This document shows positions 43,837 through 54,200 of a stretch of DNA of 64,000 nucleotides, one piece after another; the stretch's first letter is position 1, and each line of letters begins with the position of its first letter. The position numbers and the translations under genes are program-made. The DNA comes from Saprospiraceae bacterium (GTDB taxonomy: Bacteria > Bacteroidota > Bacteroidia > Chitinophagales > Saprospiraceae). The stretch is taken from positions 124,001 to 188,000 of the forward strand of contig JAHDFP010000003.1 in the NCBI GenBank assembly GCA_020628095.1. Direction: 5' to 3'. Below the pieces are notes generated by a model that worked only from the letters and a program-made list of their open reading frames with translations, did not search any database and was not told the DNA's origin.

Positions 43837-45336
43837 ATGTCAGAATCAGCAATTACGACAGAGCAAAACGAAAGCCCTATCCCCATCTCGGAGAAACTTT
43901 CGATTATAGAAAAAATAGGTTACAGTCTCGGAGATTTAGCAGCCAATCTGATCTTTCAGACCTTGATGACTTTTTTGGCGTTTTTCTATACTGACGTATA
44001 CCAGATACCCGCTGCTCAGGCTGCAACGATCATTTTTCTCGGTGGTATGATCGGTGCATTTTTTAATATTGTGATGGGCATCATTGCCGACAGAACCCAG
44101 ACGCGATGGGGTAAGTTTCGTCCATGGATTCTTTGGACTTCTGTACCTTTTGGTATTATTTCATTACTGGCATTTACGACGCCAGATTTTAGTAGTCAGG
44201 GCAAGGTCATCTATGCGATGACGACATACATATTGCTAGTCATTATTTATTCTGCTAATAATTTGCCGTACTCTGCTCTTAGTGGTGTGATGACAGGTGA
44301 TATGGCAGAGCGCAATAGTCTTTCTTCTTATCGTTTCGTCGCGGTGATGGTGGCGCAGTTTATTATACAAGTTTTACTATTGCCATTGGTGTTGATCCTG
44401 GGTAATGGAGATAAGGCGGCGGGTTTTCAGAGTACGATGACAATATTTTCTATAGTCGGTGTCATATTTCTGATTATTTCTTTCTTGACCACAAAGGAAC
44501 GTATTATTCCTAAAGCCGAACAAAAATCTTCGATCAAAGAAGATTTGGTAGATCTTATTAAGAATAAGCCTTGGATTGTCATGTTGGTCTTAACCATTTT
44601 GGTATTTATCACTTTGGCACTTAAGGGCGGATTATATATTTATTATTTCAAAAATTATCTGGACGTCACGGCACTCCAAGAATTTCTGGCTAAAAGTGGA
44701 TTTAATGGATTGATAGGTGGGATTAATAATCTTTTGACAGGCATGGGTTTTTCTGAATTCCAATGGCCCAAGGATGCCGCCACTTCCGCCTTTAGTTTAT
44801 TCAATGCTTTGGGAATAATTAATATGATCATTGGGATTTTCTTTTCCAAAAGATTAGCAGATAAGTTTGGTAAGCGCAATGTTTTTGGCGTTGCTCTTTT
44901 TCTATCTACCTTATTTATTCTGGCCTTTTATTTTTTCAGTCCAGAGTCGGTGGGTCTTGTCTTTTTTTCGCAGGTGCTTCATGGATTATTTTATGGGGTC
45001 ACCATTCCATTGCTGTGGGCTATGATAGCAGATGTCGCAGATTACTCCGAATGGAAAAATAATAGAAGGGCTACCGCGATTATTTTTTCGGCAATGATAT
45101 TTGGACTCAAAGTAGGTCTGAGTATCGGAGGGGCATTGGTGGCTTCTCTACTATCGTGGTATGGATATGATATTGCCCAGAATATCCAAAGCGCGGCTAC
45201 TGTCAATGGTATCAAGGTATCTATTAGTCTGTTCGCGTCTTTGCCTTTTTTAGTAGGGGTAGGCTTACTATTCTTGTATGAAATCAATAAACCTTTAGAA
45301 GTCAAAATAGAGAAAGAGCTTAAGCTAAGGCGATAG
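43837..45336 (+). CDS. GPH-family (MelB/XynB-type) sugar:cation symporter
   Basis: 499-residue MFS transporter of the glycoside-pentoside-hexuronide class, 12 predicted transmembrane helices. The family signature is clear: EKIGYSLGDLAANLIFQTLMTFLAFFYTDVYQIP, GIIADRTQTRWGKFRPWILWTSVPFGI, YSANNLPYSALSGVMTGDMAERNSLSSYRF and IADVADYSEWKNNRRATAIIFSAMIFGLKVGLSIGGAL. An atypical insert at ~275-310 (LDVTALQEFLAKSGFNGLIGGINNLLTGMGFSEFQWPKD) lengthens the central region. Inferred substrate: xylo-oligosaccharides, from its position between GH10 and GH43 genes. Confidence 0.94.
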   Translation: MSESAITTEQNESPIPISEKLSIIEKIGYSLGDLAANLIFQTLMTFLAFFYTDVYQIPAAQAATIIFLGGMIGAFFNIVMGIIADRTQTRWGKFRPWILWTSVPFGIISLLAFTTPDFSSQGKVIYAMTTYILLVIIYSANNLPYSALSGVMTGDMAERNSLSSYRFVAVMVAQFIIQVLLLPLVLILGNGDKAAGFQSTMTIFSIVGVIFLIISFLTTKERIIPKAEQKSSIKEDLVDLIKNKPWIVMLVLTILVFITLALKGGLYIYYFKNYLDVTALQEFLAKSGFNGLIGGINNLLTGMGFSEFQWPKDAATSAFSLFNALGIINMIIGIFFSKRLADKFGKRNVFGVALFLSTLFILAFYFFSPESVGLVFFSQVLHGLFYGVTIPLLWAMIADVADYSEWKNNRRATAIIFSAMIFGLKVGLSIGGALVASLLSWYGYDIAQNIQSAATVNGIKVSISLFASLPFLVGVGLLFLYEINKPLEVKIEKELKLRR

Positions 45337-45390
45337 CTACTAAAATGATATGAAAAACAACTGTAACAAATATTTTAAAAACCAATAAGT

Positions 45391-46398
45391 ATGGAAGAAC
45401 CTAACCTTCAATTACTTAGGCAGTATCAATTATCTAAACCACTGGTAACGCACTTGTATACGGCAGACCCATCAGCACATGTTTTTGATGGGAAGTTGTA
45501 CATATATCCTTCACACGATATCGATGCGGGCATCCCTTTTAATGATGACGGTGATCATTTTGGTATGCGGGATTACCATATCTTTTCTATAGATGGAATA
45601 GAGGGAGAGATAATAGATCATGGAGTGGCATTGGATATAGACGATGTTCCCTGGGCTTCGCGTCAGATGTGGGCACCCGATGCGGCACACAAGGATGGCA
45701 AATACTATTTCTACTTTCCAGCCAAGAACAAGGATGGATTGTTTCAGATAGGTGTGGCGATTGGGGATAATCCTGGTGGACCATTCAAGGCGGAGGCTAG
45801 TCCGATTACTGGAAGTTATTCTATTGATCCCGCGGTTTTTGAAGATAACGATGGTGAGTACTATATGTATTTTGGAGGTATCTGGGGTGGACAACTGCAG
45901 AAATACAGGAACAATAGTTATGATGAGAATAATGTAGAGCCACCAGCACAAGAAAAGGCATTGACTCCTATGATGGCGAAATTATCCGAGGATATGACCT
46001 CCTTTGCCGAGTCACCAGTCGAGATATTAATCATAGACGAAAATGGCCAGCCTCTATTGGCAGGAGATAATGATCGGCGTTTTTTCGAGGCAAGCTGGGT
46101 GCATAGGATAGGCGACACATACTACTTTTCTTATTCTACTGGAGATACGCATTTTATATGTTATGCCATAGGTGATAATCCGTATGGCCCATTTACTTAT
46201 AAAGGCAGGATATTAGAACCCGTAGTGGGATGGACATCTCATCACTCTATCTGCCAATATCTAGGACAGTGGTACTTGTTCTATCATGATTCTCTGTTAT
46301 CGGGAGGGGTTACACATCTGAGGTCTATGAAAATGACGCCTCTCATACATGACGAACATGGTCTTATAAAAACAATTTTGCCCTATAAAATTATGTAG
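45391..46398 (+). CDS. GH43 beta-xylosidase / alpha-L-arabinofuranosidase, cytoplasmic
   Basis: 335-residue five-bladed propeller hydrolase with the inverting GH43 triad: Asp26 (YTADPSAHVFDGKLYIY, base), Asp146 (SIDPAVFEDNDGEYYMYFGG, pKa modulator) and Glu233 (RRFFEASWVHRIGDTYYFSYS, acid). No signal peptide, so it acts inside the cell on short products imported by the adjacent symporter. Activity (xylosidase or arabinofuranosidase) cannot be separated by eye. Last gene before a 316-base gap. Confidence 0.93.
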   Translation: MEEPNLQLLRQYQLSKPLVTHLYTADPSAHVFDGKLYIYPSHDIDAGIPFNDDGDHFGMRDYHIFSIDGIEGEIIDHGVALDIDDVPWASRQMWAPDAAHKDGKYYFYFPAKNKDGLFQIGVAIGDNPGGPFKAEASPITGSYSIDPAVFEDNDGEYYMYFGGIWGGQLQKYRNNSYDENNVEPPAQEKALTPMMAKLSEDMTSFAESPVEILIIDENGQPLLAGDNDRRFFEASWVHRIGDTYYFSYSTGDTHFICYAIGDNPYGPFTYKGRILEPVVGWTSHHSICQYLGQWYLFYHDSLLSGGVTHLRSMKMTPLIHDEHGLIKTILPYKIM

Positions 46399-46714
46399 AC
46401 GAGGCGCAGACGAGATTGTCTTATGAAAGCCCATAAAATGGGGCGTTATGCAACAAAAATCTCATTAAATGAATCAATTTTTTCATTCTAAACTGATGAT
46501 TTAAAGGAGGTTTATAGCAATTAATGAAAGGAATAACTATTCTGAGGATGTTAAATAAAATAAAACCATACTATAAAGAATTGATGATGCTATGCATTCT
46601 TATGGTTTTGTTTTTTCTAATTCTTCTCGTGGCTTTAGTACGATGATTTTCAGAATATGGTTCTTATGAAAAAACTATTACTACAAAAAATTAATCAAAC
46701 CAAAAAGAAACGAA
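46399..46714. other. Gap between GH43 and susC, containing a small ORF and likely regulatory sequence
   Basis: 316 bases. It holds a 40-codon ORF with a strong Shine-Dalgarno (annotated separately) and a 28-codon ORF (46666-46752) that overlaps the susC start in another frame. An imperfect hairpin gcccat-aaa-atggggc lies near 46430. No full TAnnTTTG promoter was found, so the susC promoter remains undefined. Confidence 0.45.
46524..46646 (+). CDS. Putative 40-residue single-helix membrane peptide (not in ORF track)
   Basis: ATG at 46524 to TGA at 46644-46646 encodes MKGITILRMLNKIKPYYKEL and then a strongly hydrophobic helix MMLCILMVLFFLILLVALVR. A perfect AAAGGAGG (46503-46510) precedes it by 13 bases, notable because Bacteroidota genes rarely carry Shine-Dalgarno sequences. 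Basic amphipathic N-terminus plus one transmembrane helix is a common shape for small regulatory membrane proteins. No homologue recognised; a chance ORF remains possible. Confidence 0.4.
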   Translation: MKGITILRMLNKIKPYYKELMMLCILMVLFFLILLVALVR

Positions 46715-49700
46715 ATGGCTTATCACTCAAAACTGAAAAGTCTCTTCCCTAGGTCCTGGCGACAGGAGAATAGACGGAATCAAACCAGATTTTCAGTTAC
46801 TATTTTTGTTTTTGCACTTTTTTCATTTTTCTCCATCGCATCTGGTCAAGGCACGATTACGGGTGTCGTTATGGAGGCAGATTCTGGTGAACCTTTGCCA
46901 GGAGTTAATATTTTAGTACAAGGAAGTACTATAGGGACAATCTCAGATTTGGACGGTTCTTATAAGCTTAATGTTCTGGATAATAATTCTGTGATAGAAT
47001 ATAGTTTTACAGGTTACATTACAGAGCAGGTATCGGTAGATGGTCGCTCGATCCTCGATGTGAGCCTCAGAACCAATGTCCAACAACTTAACGAAGTCGT
47101 CGTTGTAGGCTACGGTAATCAAGACAGGGCAAAGGTCACGGGAGCTATTGCCTCTGTAGATGCTTCCGAGATAGCAGAGGTGCCAGTCTTTACTGCAGAT
47201 CAGGCTTTACAAGGAAGGGCTGCAGGCGTATATGTCTCCAACAATGGTTCGCCTGGGACAGATCCGGTGGTGAGAATCAGAGGACTAGGTACGACAGGTG
47301 ACAACAGCCCACTTATTGTAGTGGATGGTGTTATTGTTGTCGGATTAGGTGATATTAATCCTAATGATATAGAATCCATTACAGTCCTCAAGGATGCCTC
47401 TACGACAGCAGTTTTCGGAGCGCAAGGTTCTAATGGTGTCATCATGGTCAAGACAAAAAACGGTCAGTCTGGAAGAACTCAGGTAGAGCTAGATTCTTAT
47501 ATAGGAACGCAGTCTGTAGCTAAAAGATATGATGTCATGAATCGTGCCCAGTATCTTCAGCACGCTTCTAATTGGGGTGTTGCGCAGGGACGTATTAATG
47601 ACGAGCAATATGCTGACCTTATCAATAATGATACAGACTGGCAAGACGAAATTTTCCAGGATGGAATGATGCAAAGTCATAACATAGCAGTATCAGGAGG
47701 TAACGAAACTTCGACTTTCAGGGTCGGTGCTAACTATATAAACCAAGAAGGCGTCATGCTCAATACGGGCACTGATCGTTATACCTTCAGAGCTAATAGT
47801 TCTTTCACGACAGGTAAGTTTACGTTTGGAGAAAATCTATCTGTTTCACTGGTAGATCGAAAGCCTGAAAATACGGCTGGTGGAAGATCAGCCATAGAAC
47901 ATGCGATCAAGATGCCACCATATTTTGGAGTATTTAATTCTGACAATATAGGTGGATATCAAGGAGTGGATAACTCACTAGATGCACAAGATGCGGAGAA
48001 TCCTGTACGTGTATTAGCCCACCCGCAACGTACTCAGAAAAGAACCAACTTGTTAGGCAATCTATTTGCTGAGTACGAAATAATAGAGGGACTTAAGTTG
48101 CGCGGTCAAGCGGGATTAGATTGGTGGGCTTTCAATAATGATGATTTTACACCTTCATTTTCTGGAGAACCGACGGCTGTACCATTTGCTGTAATCGGCA
48201 AAGGAAACGGAACGCACAGGCAAGTGACCACTTTTGCTCAGTTGAATTATACGAAGAGTTTAGGCCTGCATAACCTCGATGCTTTGCTCCTGTCAGAATA
48301 TAATAACTCTTATGACACCAGAGCTGGCGCGAGCAGTACTAATGCGATAACGGATGAGATACCTAATCTGACTAATCAAGATCCTCAGATCGGTTCGTTT
48401 AATTTTGAATATACAAGAATCGGATATCTCGGTAGACTTAATTATGACTATAATGGGAAGTACATATTAGCAGGGTCTTATCGTAGAGACGCTTCTTCTC
48501 GTTTCGGACCTAATAATCGATGGGCAGGTTTTTATTCTTTGGCTGCCGGATGGGTTGTTAATAGGGAAAACTTTTTTCCTCAGAATGGATTTGTATCAGG
48601 TTTGAAATTAAGAGCGAGTATCGGTACTGTGGGTAATGATAGGATAGGAGAGTATCGTTATGGCTCTTCTATTAATACAGGTAGTTATAATACCTCATTT
48701 GTGGATGTACTGACGGGATCATCTTATCTTGGAGCAGGTACCACTGCTGGTAACGTGGCTGTACCTGACTTAAGATGGGAGACCACAACAATGACTAATA
48801 TTGGTGCTGATGTGTATCTATGGGATAACCGTATATCTTTCGCAGCAGAGTACTATAAGAATAAAAGTGATGACTTACTTATCAATGTACAGTTGACACC
48901 GTCTTTAGGTGGACATAATGGATTTGGTCCTAGAAATGTGGGAGCTGTAGAGGTCGATGGGTTTGAGTTTAACTTAGGAATAAACGACGCAGAAGGTGCT
49001 TTCAAATGGTCTGCAGACTTCAATCTGAGTACAACTAATAATGTGGTCGTGGATCTCAATGGAGAAGTATTGTCCAATGGTGGATTCGAAGGGGCGAATT
49101 TATTGAGAAGTGTCGAAGGACAATCCCTTAATCACTTTTTTGGATTTGTAACATTGGGTCTTTTCCAGTCAGAAGAGGAGATTTTAACTTCTCCATTCCA
49201 GGAAGATGCGCAACCTGGTGACATTAAGTTCGCCGACATTTCTGGGCCTGACGGAATACCAGATGGAGTCATTAATGATTTTGATAAGACGAACATAGGC
49301 AACCCAATACCTGACTTTACTTATGGCGTGTCATTAAGAGCTTCTTACAAAAATTTTGATGCCAGTGCTTTCATCAATGGAATGCAGGGCAACCAAATAT
49401 ATAATACCAATATATGGGATCTGGAAGGTGGTCGTCGATTTTTCAATGCTAGTCCTCAAGCTTTAGATGCTTGGTCACCGACTAATACAGATACAGATAT
49501 TCCAAGAATAACAACAGACCCTCAGAATCTATTGCCATCTACTAGGTTCGTAGAAGATGGCTCATTTATGAGGTTAAAGAATTTGACTATTGGATATACG
49601 ATTCCTGGATTAGGTGGAAACAGTAACTCTAGTATAAGACTATACGTAAGTGGTCAAAACTTAATGACAATAACAGATTACACTGGACTTGATCCAGAAG

Positions 49701-49807
49701 TGGGTTCTTCGGCATTAGTGGGTAATAATGGTTCGCAGGTAGGAATAGACCGAGGAAACTATCCTTTATCCAAAACCTATATTGGTGGTATTCAACTAAA
49801 ATTTTAA
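46715..49807 (+). CDS. SusC/RagA-family TonB-linked outer-membrane transporter
   Basis: TonB-dependent importer of oligosaccharides; forms a lidded pair with the SusD lipoprotein downstream. 1030 residues: basic N-terminus and signal anchor (FSVTIFVFALFSFFSIASGQ), a carboxypeptidase-regulatory-like domain (~48-125, GVVMEADSGEPLPGVNILVQGSTIGTISDLDGSYKL), the SusC signature LNEVVVVGYGNQDRAKVTGAI, plug domain (DQALQGRAAGVYVSNNGSPG, VRIRGLGTTGDNSPLIVVDG) and the barrel ending in YIGGIQLKF. SusD follows after 3 bases. Substrate inferred as xylo-oligosaccharides from the neighbours. The N-terminus before the signal is long (about 25 residues). Confidence 0.96.
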   Translation: MAYHSKLKSLFPRSWRQENRRNQTRFSVTIFVFALFSFFSIASGQGTITGVVMEADSGEPLPGVNILVQGSTIGTISDLDGSYKLNVLDNNSVIEYSFTGYITEQVSVDGRSILDVSLRTNVQQLNEVVVVGYGNQDRAKVTGAIASVDASEIAEVPVFTADQALQGRAAGVYVSNNGSPGTDPVVRIRGLGTTGDNSPLIVVDGVIVVGLGDINPNDIESITVLKDASTTAVFGAQGSNGVIMVKTKNGQSGRTQVELDSYIGTQSVAKRYDVMNRAQYLQHASNWGVAQGRINDEQYADLINNDTDWQDEIFQDGMMQSHNIAVSGGNETSTFRVGANYINQEGVMLNTGTDRYTFRANSSFTTGKFTFGENLSVSLVDRKPENTAGGRSAIEHAIKMPPYFGVFNSDNIGGYQGVDNSLDAQDAENPVRVLAHPQRTQKRTNLLGNLFAEYEIIEGLKLRGQAGLDWWAFNNDDFTPSFSGEPTAVPFAVIGKGNGTHRQVTTFAQLNYTKSLGLHNLDALLLSEYNNSYDTRAGASSTNAITDEIPNLTNQDPQIGSFNFEYTRIGYLGRLNYDYNGKYILAGSYRRDASSRFGPNNRWAGFYSLAAGWVVNRENFFPQNGFVSGLKLRASIGTVGNDRIGEYRYGSSINTGSYNTSFVDVLTGSSYLGAGTTAGNVAVPDLRWETTTMTNIGADVYLWDNRISFAAEYYKNKSDDLLINVQLTPSLGGHNGFGPRNVGAVEVDGFEFNLGINDAEGAFKWSADFNLSTTNNVVVDLNGEVLSNGGFEGANLLRSVEGQSLNHFFGFVTLGLFQSEEEILTSPFQEDAQPGDIKFADISGPDGIPDGVINDFDKTNIGNPIPDFTYGVSLRASYKNFDASAFINGMQGNQIYNTNIWDLEGGRRFFNASPQALDAWSPTNTDTDIPRITTDPQNLLPSTRFVEDGSFMRLKNLTIGYTIPGLGGNSNSSIRLYVSGQNLMTITDYTGLDPEVGSSALVGNNGSQVGIDRGNYPLSKTYIGGIQLKF

Positions 49808-49810
49808 GAC

Positions 49811-51280
49811 ATGACTTCGACAAGAATATTTTTAATCATAGGCCTTATTATATTTTCGATCATCTCTTGTAATACAGATGATCTGGAATTATCTAATCCG
49901 AATGAACTTTCGGCAGAGACTTTTTTCAAAAGACCAGAGCAATTGCAATCTGCTGTGGATGCGATCTATGCTAATCTTCAGACAGAGGCTTTGTTCTCCA
50001 GAGTGTGGTATTATATGTACGACAACATGGGTCACGAGGTAGAAACCAATCCTCAGCACGAAGCCAATAAGCGCGTATATTTTGATTTCAATTATAATGC
50101 GGATGATGGATACATCTTTCAGTATTGGGATAATTGTTTCAGAGGGATCAATAAGGCCAACTTTGTAATACAGAATGAAGAGAATTTTGAAAATGTAACA
50201 GAACAACAAAAGAATCAGGCCATAGGCGAAGCCAAGTTTATGAGAGCATATTATTATTCTATGCTTGTAAAGAGATTCGGTGGAGTACCTCTCTATATAG
50301 AGCCTACAGGAGAAGGACAACCAAGAGCAACAGAAGAGGCTGTATACGAAGCCATATACAGTGATCTTAATGATGCAGCGAGTAAATTACCTAGTAAAGC
50401 AAATACAGATGGTGGTAGGCCATCTTCTGGTTCCGCTTTAGCCTTATTGGGTAAGATGTATTTACATAATGGTCGATGGGCTGATGCTAAAAGTGCTTTT
50501 GGAAGTATGAGTGGTTTCGCACTAGTCAATAATTACGAGGACAACTTTCTAGAAGAGACAGAATTCAATATTGAGTCAGTATGGGAAATCAATTTCACTT
50601 TAGCATTTGGTGCGACAACAGATTGGAGTGGAGTTGGAACTGGCACAGGAATTCATGAGTTTAGTTTCAGAGGTCAGGATATGGGATGGAACGATTGGTT
50701 CAACTCATATCCTACCCAAGACCTTGTCGATGAGTATGAGGATGGTGACCCTAGACTGACCGCTAACTTTTATTTCAATGGTGATTCTTTTGACAATGGA
50801 AACCAAACTGTTGCATTGCCTTTGGAGAGAGAAGTCGCGTGGAAAAAATATCAGTTGTACTATAAGCAATCTAATGAAAATCAGGCTTCTGGAATCAACT
50901 GCCGGGTTATAAGATATGCTGACGTATTGCTTATGCACGCCGAGGCGGAAAACGAATTGGGAAATAGCCAAGCTGCAATAGATCTCTTAAATCAAGTGAG
51001 AGATAGAGTCGGCATGCCGCAATATGGTTCGGCCGAGATGAATGCAACATTCCCAGTCACTTCTCGTCAAGAAATATTTGATGCCATCGTACATGAGAGA
51101 AGAGTGGAATTGGCTGGTGAGCAGGTCCGATTTGATGATCTAATCAGATGGGGAATGGCAGAAGAAGAGTTAAGTCCTTTTGGATTTAGAGTAGGAGTCC
51201 ATGAGCGTTTTCCTATTCCATTCAGAGAAATTAATACGAATGCCAATATTTCTGAATCAGATCAAAATCCAGGCTTCTAG
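49811..51280 (+). CDS. SusD/RagB-family nutrient-binding outer-membrane lipoprotein
   Basis: 489 residues; lipoprotein signal IIFSIISC (Cys20). Typical SusD pattern: LSNPNELSAETFFKRPEQLQSAVDAIYANL, RGINKANFVI, QAIGEAKFMRAYYYSMLVKRFGGVPL, SALALLGKMYLHNGRWADAKSAF, VIRYADVLLMHAEAENELGNSQAAIDLLNQVRDRVGMP, IVHERRVELAGEQVRFDDLIRWG and C-terminal FPIPFREINTNANISESDQNPGF. It acts as the lid on the adjacent SusC. 3 bases on either side to its neighbours, so part of a compact operon. Confidence 0.96.
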   Translation: MTSTRIFLIIGLIIFSIISCNTDDLELSNPNELSAETFFKRPEQLQSAVDAIYANLQTEALFSRVWYYMYDNMGHEVETNPQHEANKRVYFDFNYNADDGYIFQYWDNCFRGINKANFVIQNEENFENVTEQQKNQAIGEAKFMRAYYYSMLVKRFGGVPLYIEPTGEGQPRATEEAVYEAIYSDLNDAASKLPSKANTDGGRPSSGSALALLGKMYLHNGRWADAKSAFGSMSGFALVNNYEDNFLEETEFNIESVWEINFTLAFGATTDWSGVGTGTGIHEFSFRGQDMGWNDWFNSYPTQDLVDEYEDGDPRLTANFYFNGDSFDNGNQTVALPLEREVAWKKYQLYYKQSNENQASGINCRVIRYADVLLMHAEAENELGNSQAAIDLLNQVRDRVGMPQYGSAEMNATFPVTSRQEIFDAIVHERRVELAGEQVRFDDLIRWGMAEEELSPFGFRVGVHERFPIPFREINTNANISESDQNPGF

Positions 51281-51283
51281 TAC

Positions 51284-54200
51284 TTGATGAGTCATATTAG
51301 GTTATTAGTATTTGGTATCGTTGGTATTATAGTACTTGCTGGTTGTCATAATGATAATCATGATGAGATACCATTGTTTAACCTATTGGACTCTGACGTG
51401 ACAGGTGTAACATTCAGTAATAATATTACAGAAACAAAATTGATTAATTATTTCACATATCCATATCTATATATGGGAGGAGGAGTAGCTATCGGAGACA
51501 TTGATAATGATGGTCTTCAGGATATTTACTTTACTTCCAATATGAACGATAACAAGTTATATCGCAATGTGACCACTTCTGGTGGTGGATTAAAATTTGA
51601 GGATATAACCGCTACGGCTGGTGTTGCTGGTGATGATCGTTGGGATACAGGTGTGGCTATGGTCGATATCAATGCGGATGGTTGGTTGGATATTTGTGTT
51701 TCTGTATCGGGAAAGTGGACAAGTAAGAAAAACATTCTCTATATAAATCAGGGTGACCGCACGTTCTTAGAGCGTGCGGAAGAAGTCGGATTGGCGGATG
51801 AGGGACATACGACACAGACGGCATTTTTGGACTTTGATAGGGATGGGGATTTAGATGCTTATGTGCTTAACTATCCGCCTCTACATTTCAAGTCTCCTAA
51901 TTTTGTCTATAGTCAAAATGCGCTAAATCCTAAAATACAGACCAGTGATAAGTTGTATAGAAATGATGAAGGGAGATTCGTAGATATTACCGAACAAGCG
52001 GGTGTGCTTAATTTTGGTTTAGGACTTGGTGTATCCGTTGCAGATTTTAATAATGATGGGTGGCAAGATATTTACGTTTCTAATGATTTTGCAGCCTCGG
52101 ATTTCTTTTATATTAATAATCAAGACGGCACGTTTTCCAATAGGATAAAAGAGTCTTTTCCGCATACCGCTTATTACGGTATGGGTACAGATGTCGCCGA
52201 TGTGGACAATAATGGATTGTTGGATTTGATGCAGGTTGATATGACGCCAGAAGATAATTTTAGATCCAAAGCTAATATGGCGAGTATGAATCCTGATAAC
52301 TTTTGGGAGATGATCTCGCTGGACATAGATTATCAGTACATGGAAAATGCTTTCCAGTATAATTACGGAATATCTGCAGATGGAATACCACTCTATGGAG
52401 ATATGTCAAGGCTTACAGGGACAGCACTAACGGATTGGAGTTGGTCGCCATTATTTGCTGATTTTGATAATGATGGAAATGTGGATTTGCATATTACAAA
52501 TGGAACAAGACGAGATATAAATAACAAAGATTTTTTTAAAAAAATAGAAAAGGAGACTAAGTTATCTGATCTCGAAAAATCTCAAAAGATACCTGCAATG
52601 AAGATTGCTAATTATGCCTTTAGAAATAAAGGTGAGTTGGCTTATGATAATGTAGGCGAAAAATGGGGATTAGATTATAAAGGATACTCTAATGGTTCTG
52701 CTTATGGTGACCTAGACAATGATGGCGATTTGGATTTGGTAGTTAATAATATAGATGATGTGGCTTCTATATATGAAAATCAAAGCCATGAAAATAATTG
52801 GTTAAGAGTCAGATTGATAAGTTCTTTAAACAAGAACTTGGGTATAGGCGCTAGAGTGACCTGTTACGTAAATGATAAAATACTGATGTCTGAAAGTCAT
52901 AGGGTAAGGGGGTATCAATCTTCGTCAGAATCAATAGTGCATTTTGGATTAGGAAACGTTGATAGAGTGGATAGCTTGTTAGTAAGATGGGGTAATGGCC
53001 ACTATCAGATGATCAAAAATATTAGAGCTAATCAATTATTATCAATTGAGTATAAAGAAAGTAACCTGTCATTTTATTCTTCCCATGGACTCGTTGAAAA
53101 CAATCGTTTTTCGGAAATAAAATTAGAAGTGCCTTTTGTCCATGAAGAGAATGATCATGATGATTTTGAGAAAGAAGTTTTGCTTCCACATGCTATGTCC
53201 AAATTTGGCCCTGCACTAGCGGTGGGTGATGTCAATAATGATGGATTAGAGGATTTTTATATTGGAGCGGCACGAGGAAAAAGTGGAAGAATTTATTTGC
53301 AGACAAAAACAGGAGGCTTCAGAATTTCGGAAGAGAATAATTTTTTAGAAGATGCCCAGCATGAAGACATGGATGCCTTATTCTTTGATGCTGATAATGA
53401 TAGCTGGCAGGATCTATACATTGTCAGTGGAGGAAATGAGGAGTTACCGAATGCAGAATATTACAGAGACCGTTTTTATAAAAATAATAATGGAAGACTA
53501 ATCAAATCATTGACTGCTATTCCTGAAGTAATGAGTTCTGGATCTAAAGTCAAAGGTTCAGATATAGACGGTGATGGCGATATTGATTTATTAGTAAGTT
53601 CTCGGTTGATGCCGCAGAATTATGGAAAGAGCTCAAAGTCTTATTTGTTACTAAACGAAAGTAATGCTGATCAAATCACTTTTAAAGATGTAACAAATAA
53701 GAATGCACCAGACTTTGCTGATCTGGGAATGGTGACTGATTTTGCCTGGTCTGATTATGATAAGGATGGAGATGATGATCTTGTCATTATAGGGGAGTGG
53801 ATGCCTGTTAGTTTTTATAATAATGATGAGGGGCATTTCAGATTAGATCGTGGAGTGCAGAAAGCGAAGGATTCCTATGGATGGTGGTTTAGTATCGCTG
53901 CGGACGATCTGAATGGAGATGGAAGAGATGATTATGTATTGGGTAATCTTGGACAGAACTATAAGTATCAAACAACGGATACAGAGCCGTTCGAGCTATA
54001 CATTGATGATTTTGATAGTAATAGCCAGAATGATATTGTCCTCGGTTATAGACAGAATGGAGAGTCGTATCCCGTACGAGGACGACAATGTTCCGCAGAG
54101 CAAATAGATAATATTAATGATAAGTACAAAACTTACAATGCCTTTGCTGCTGCAACCCTGAGTGAGATATATACAGAAAGTGCGCTTTCGCAATCTGAGA

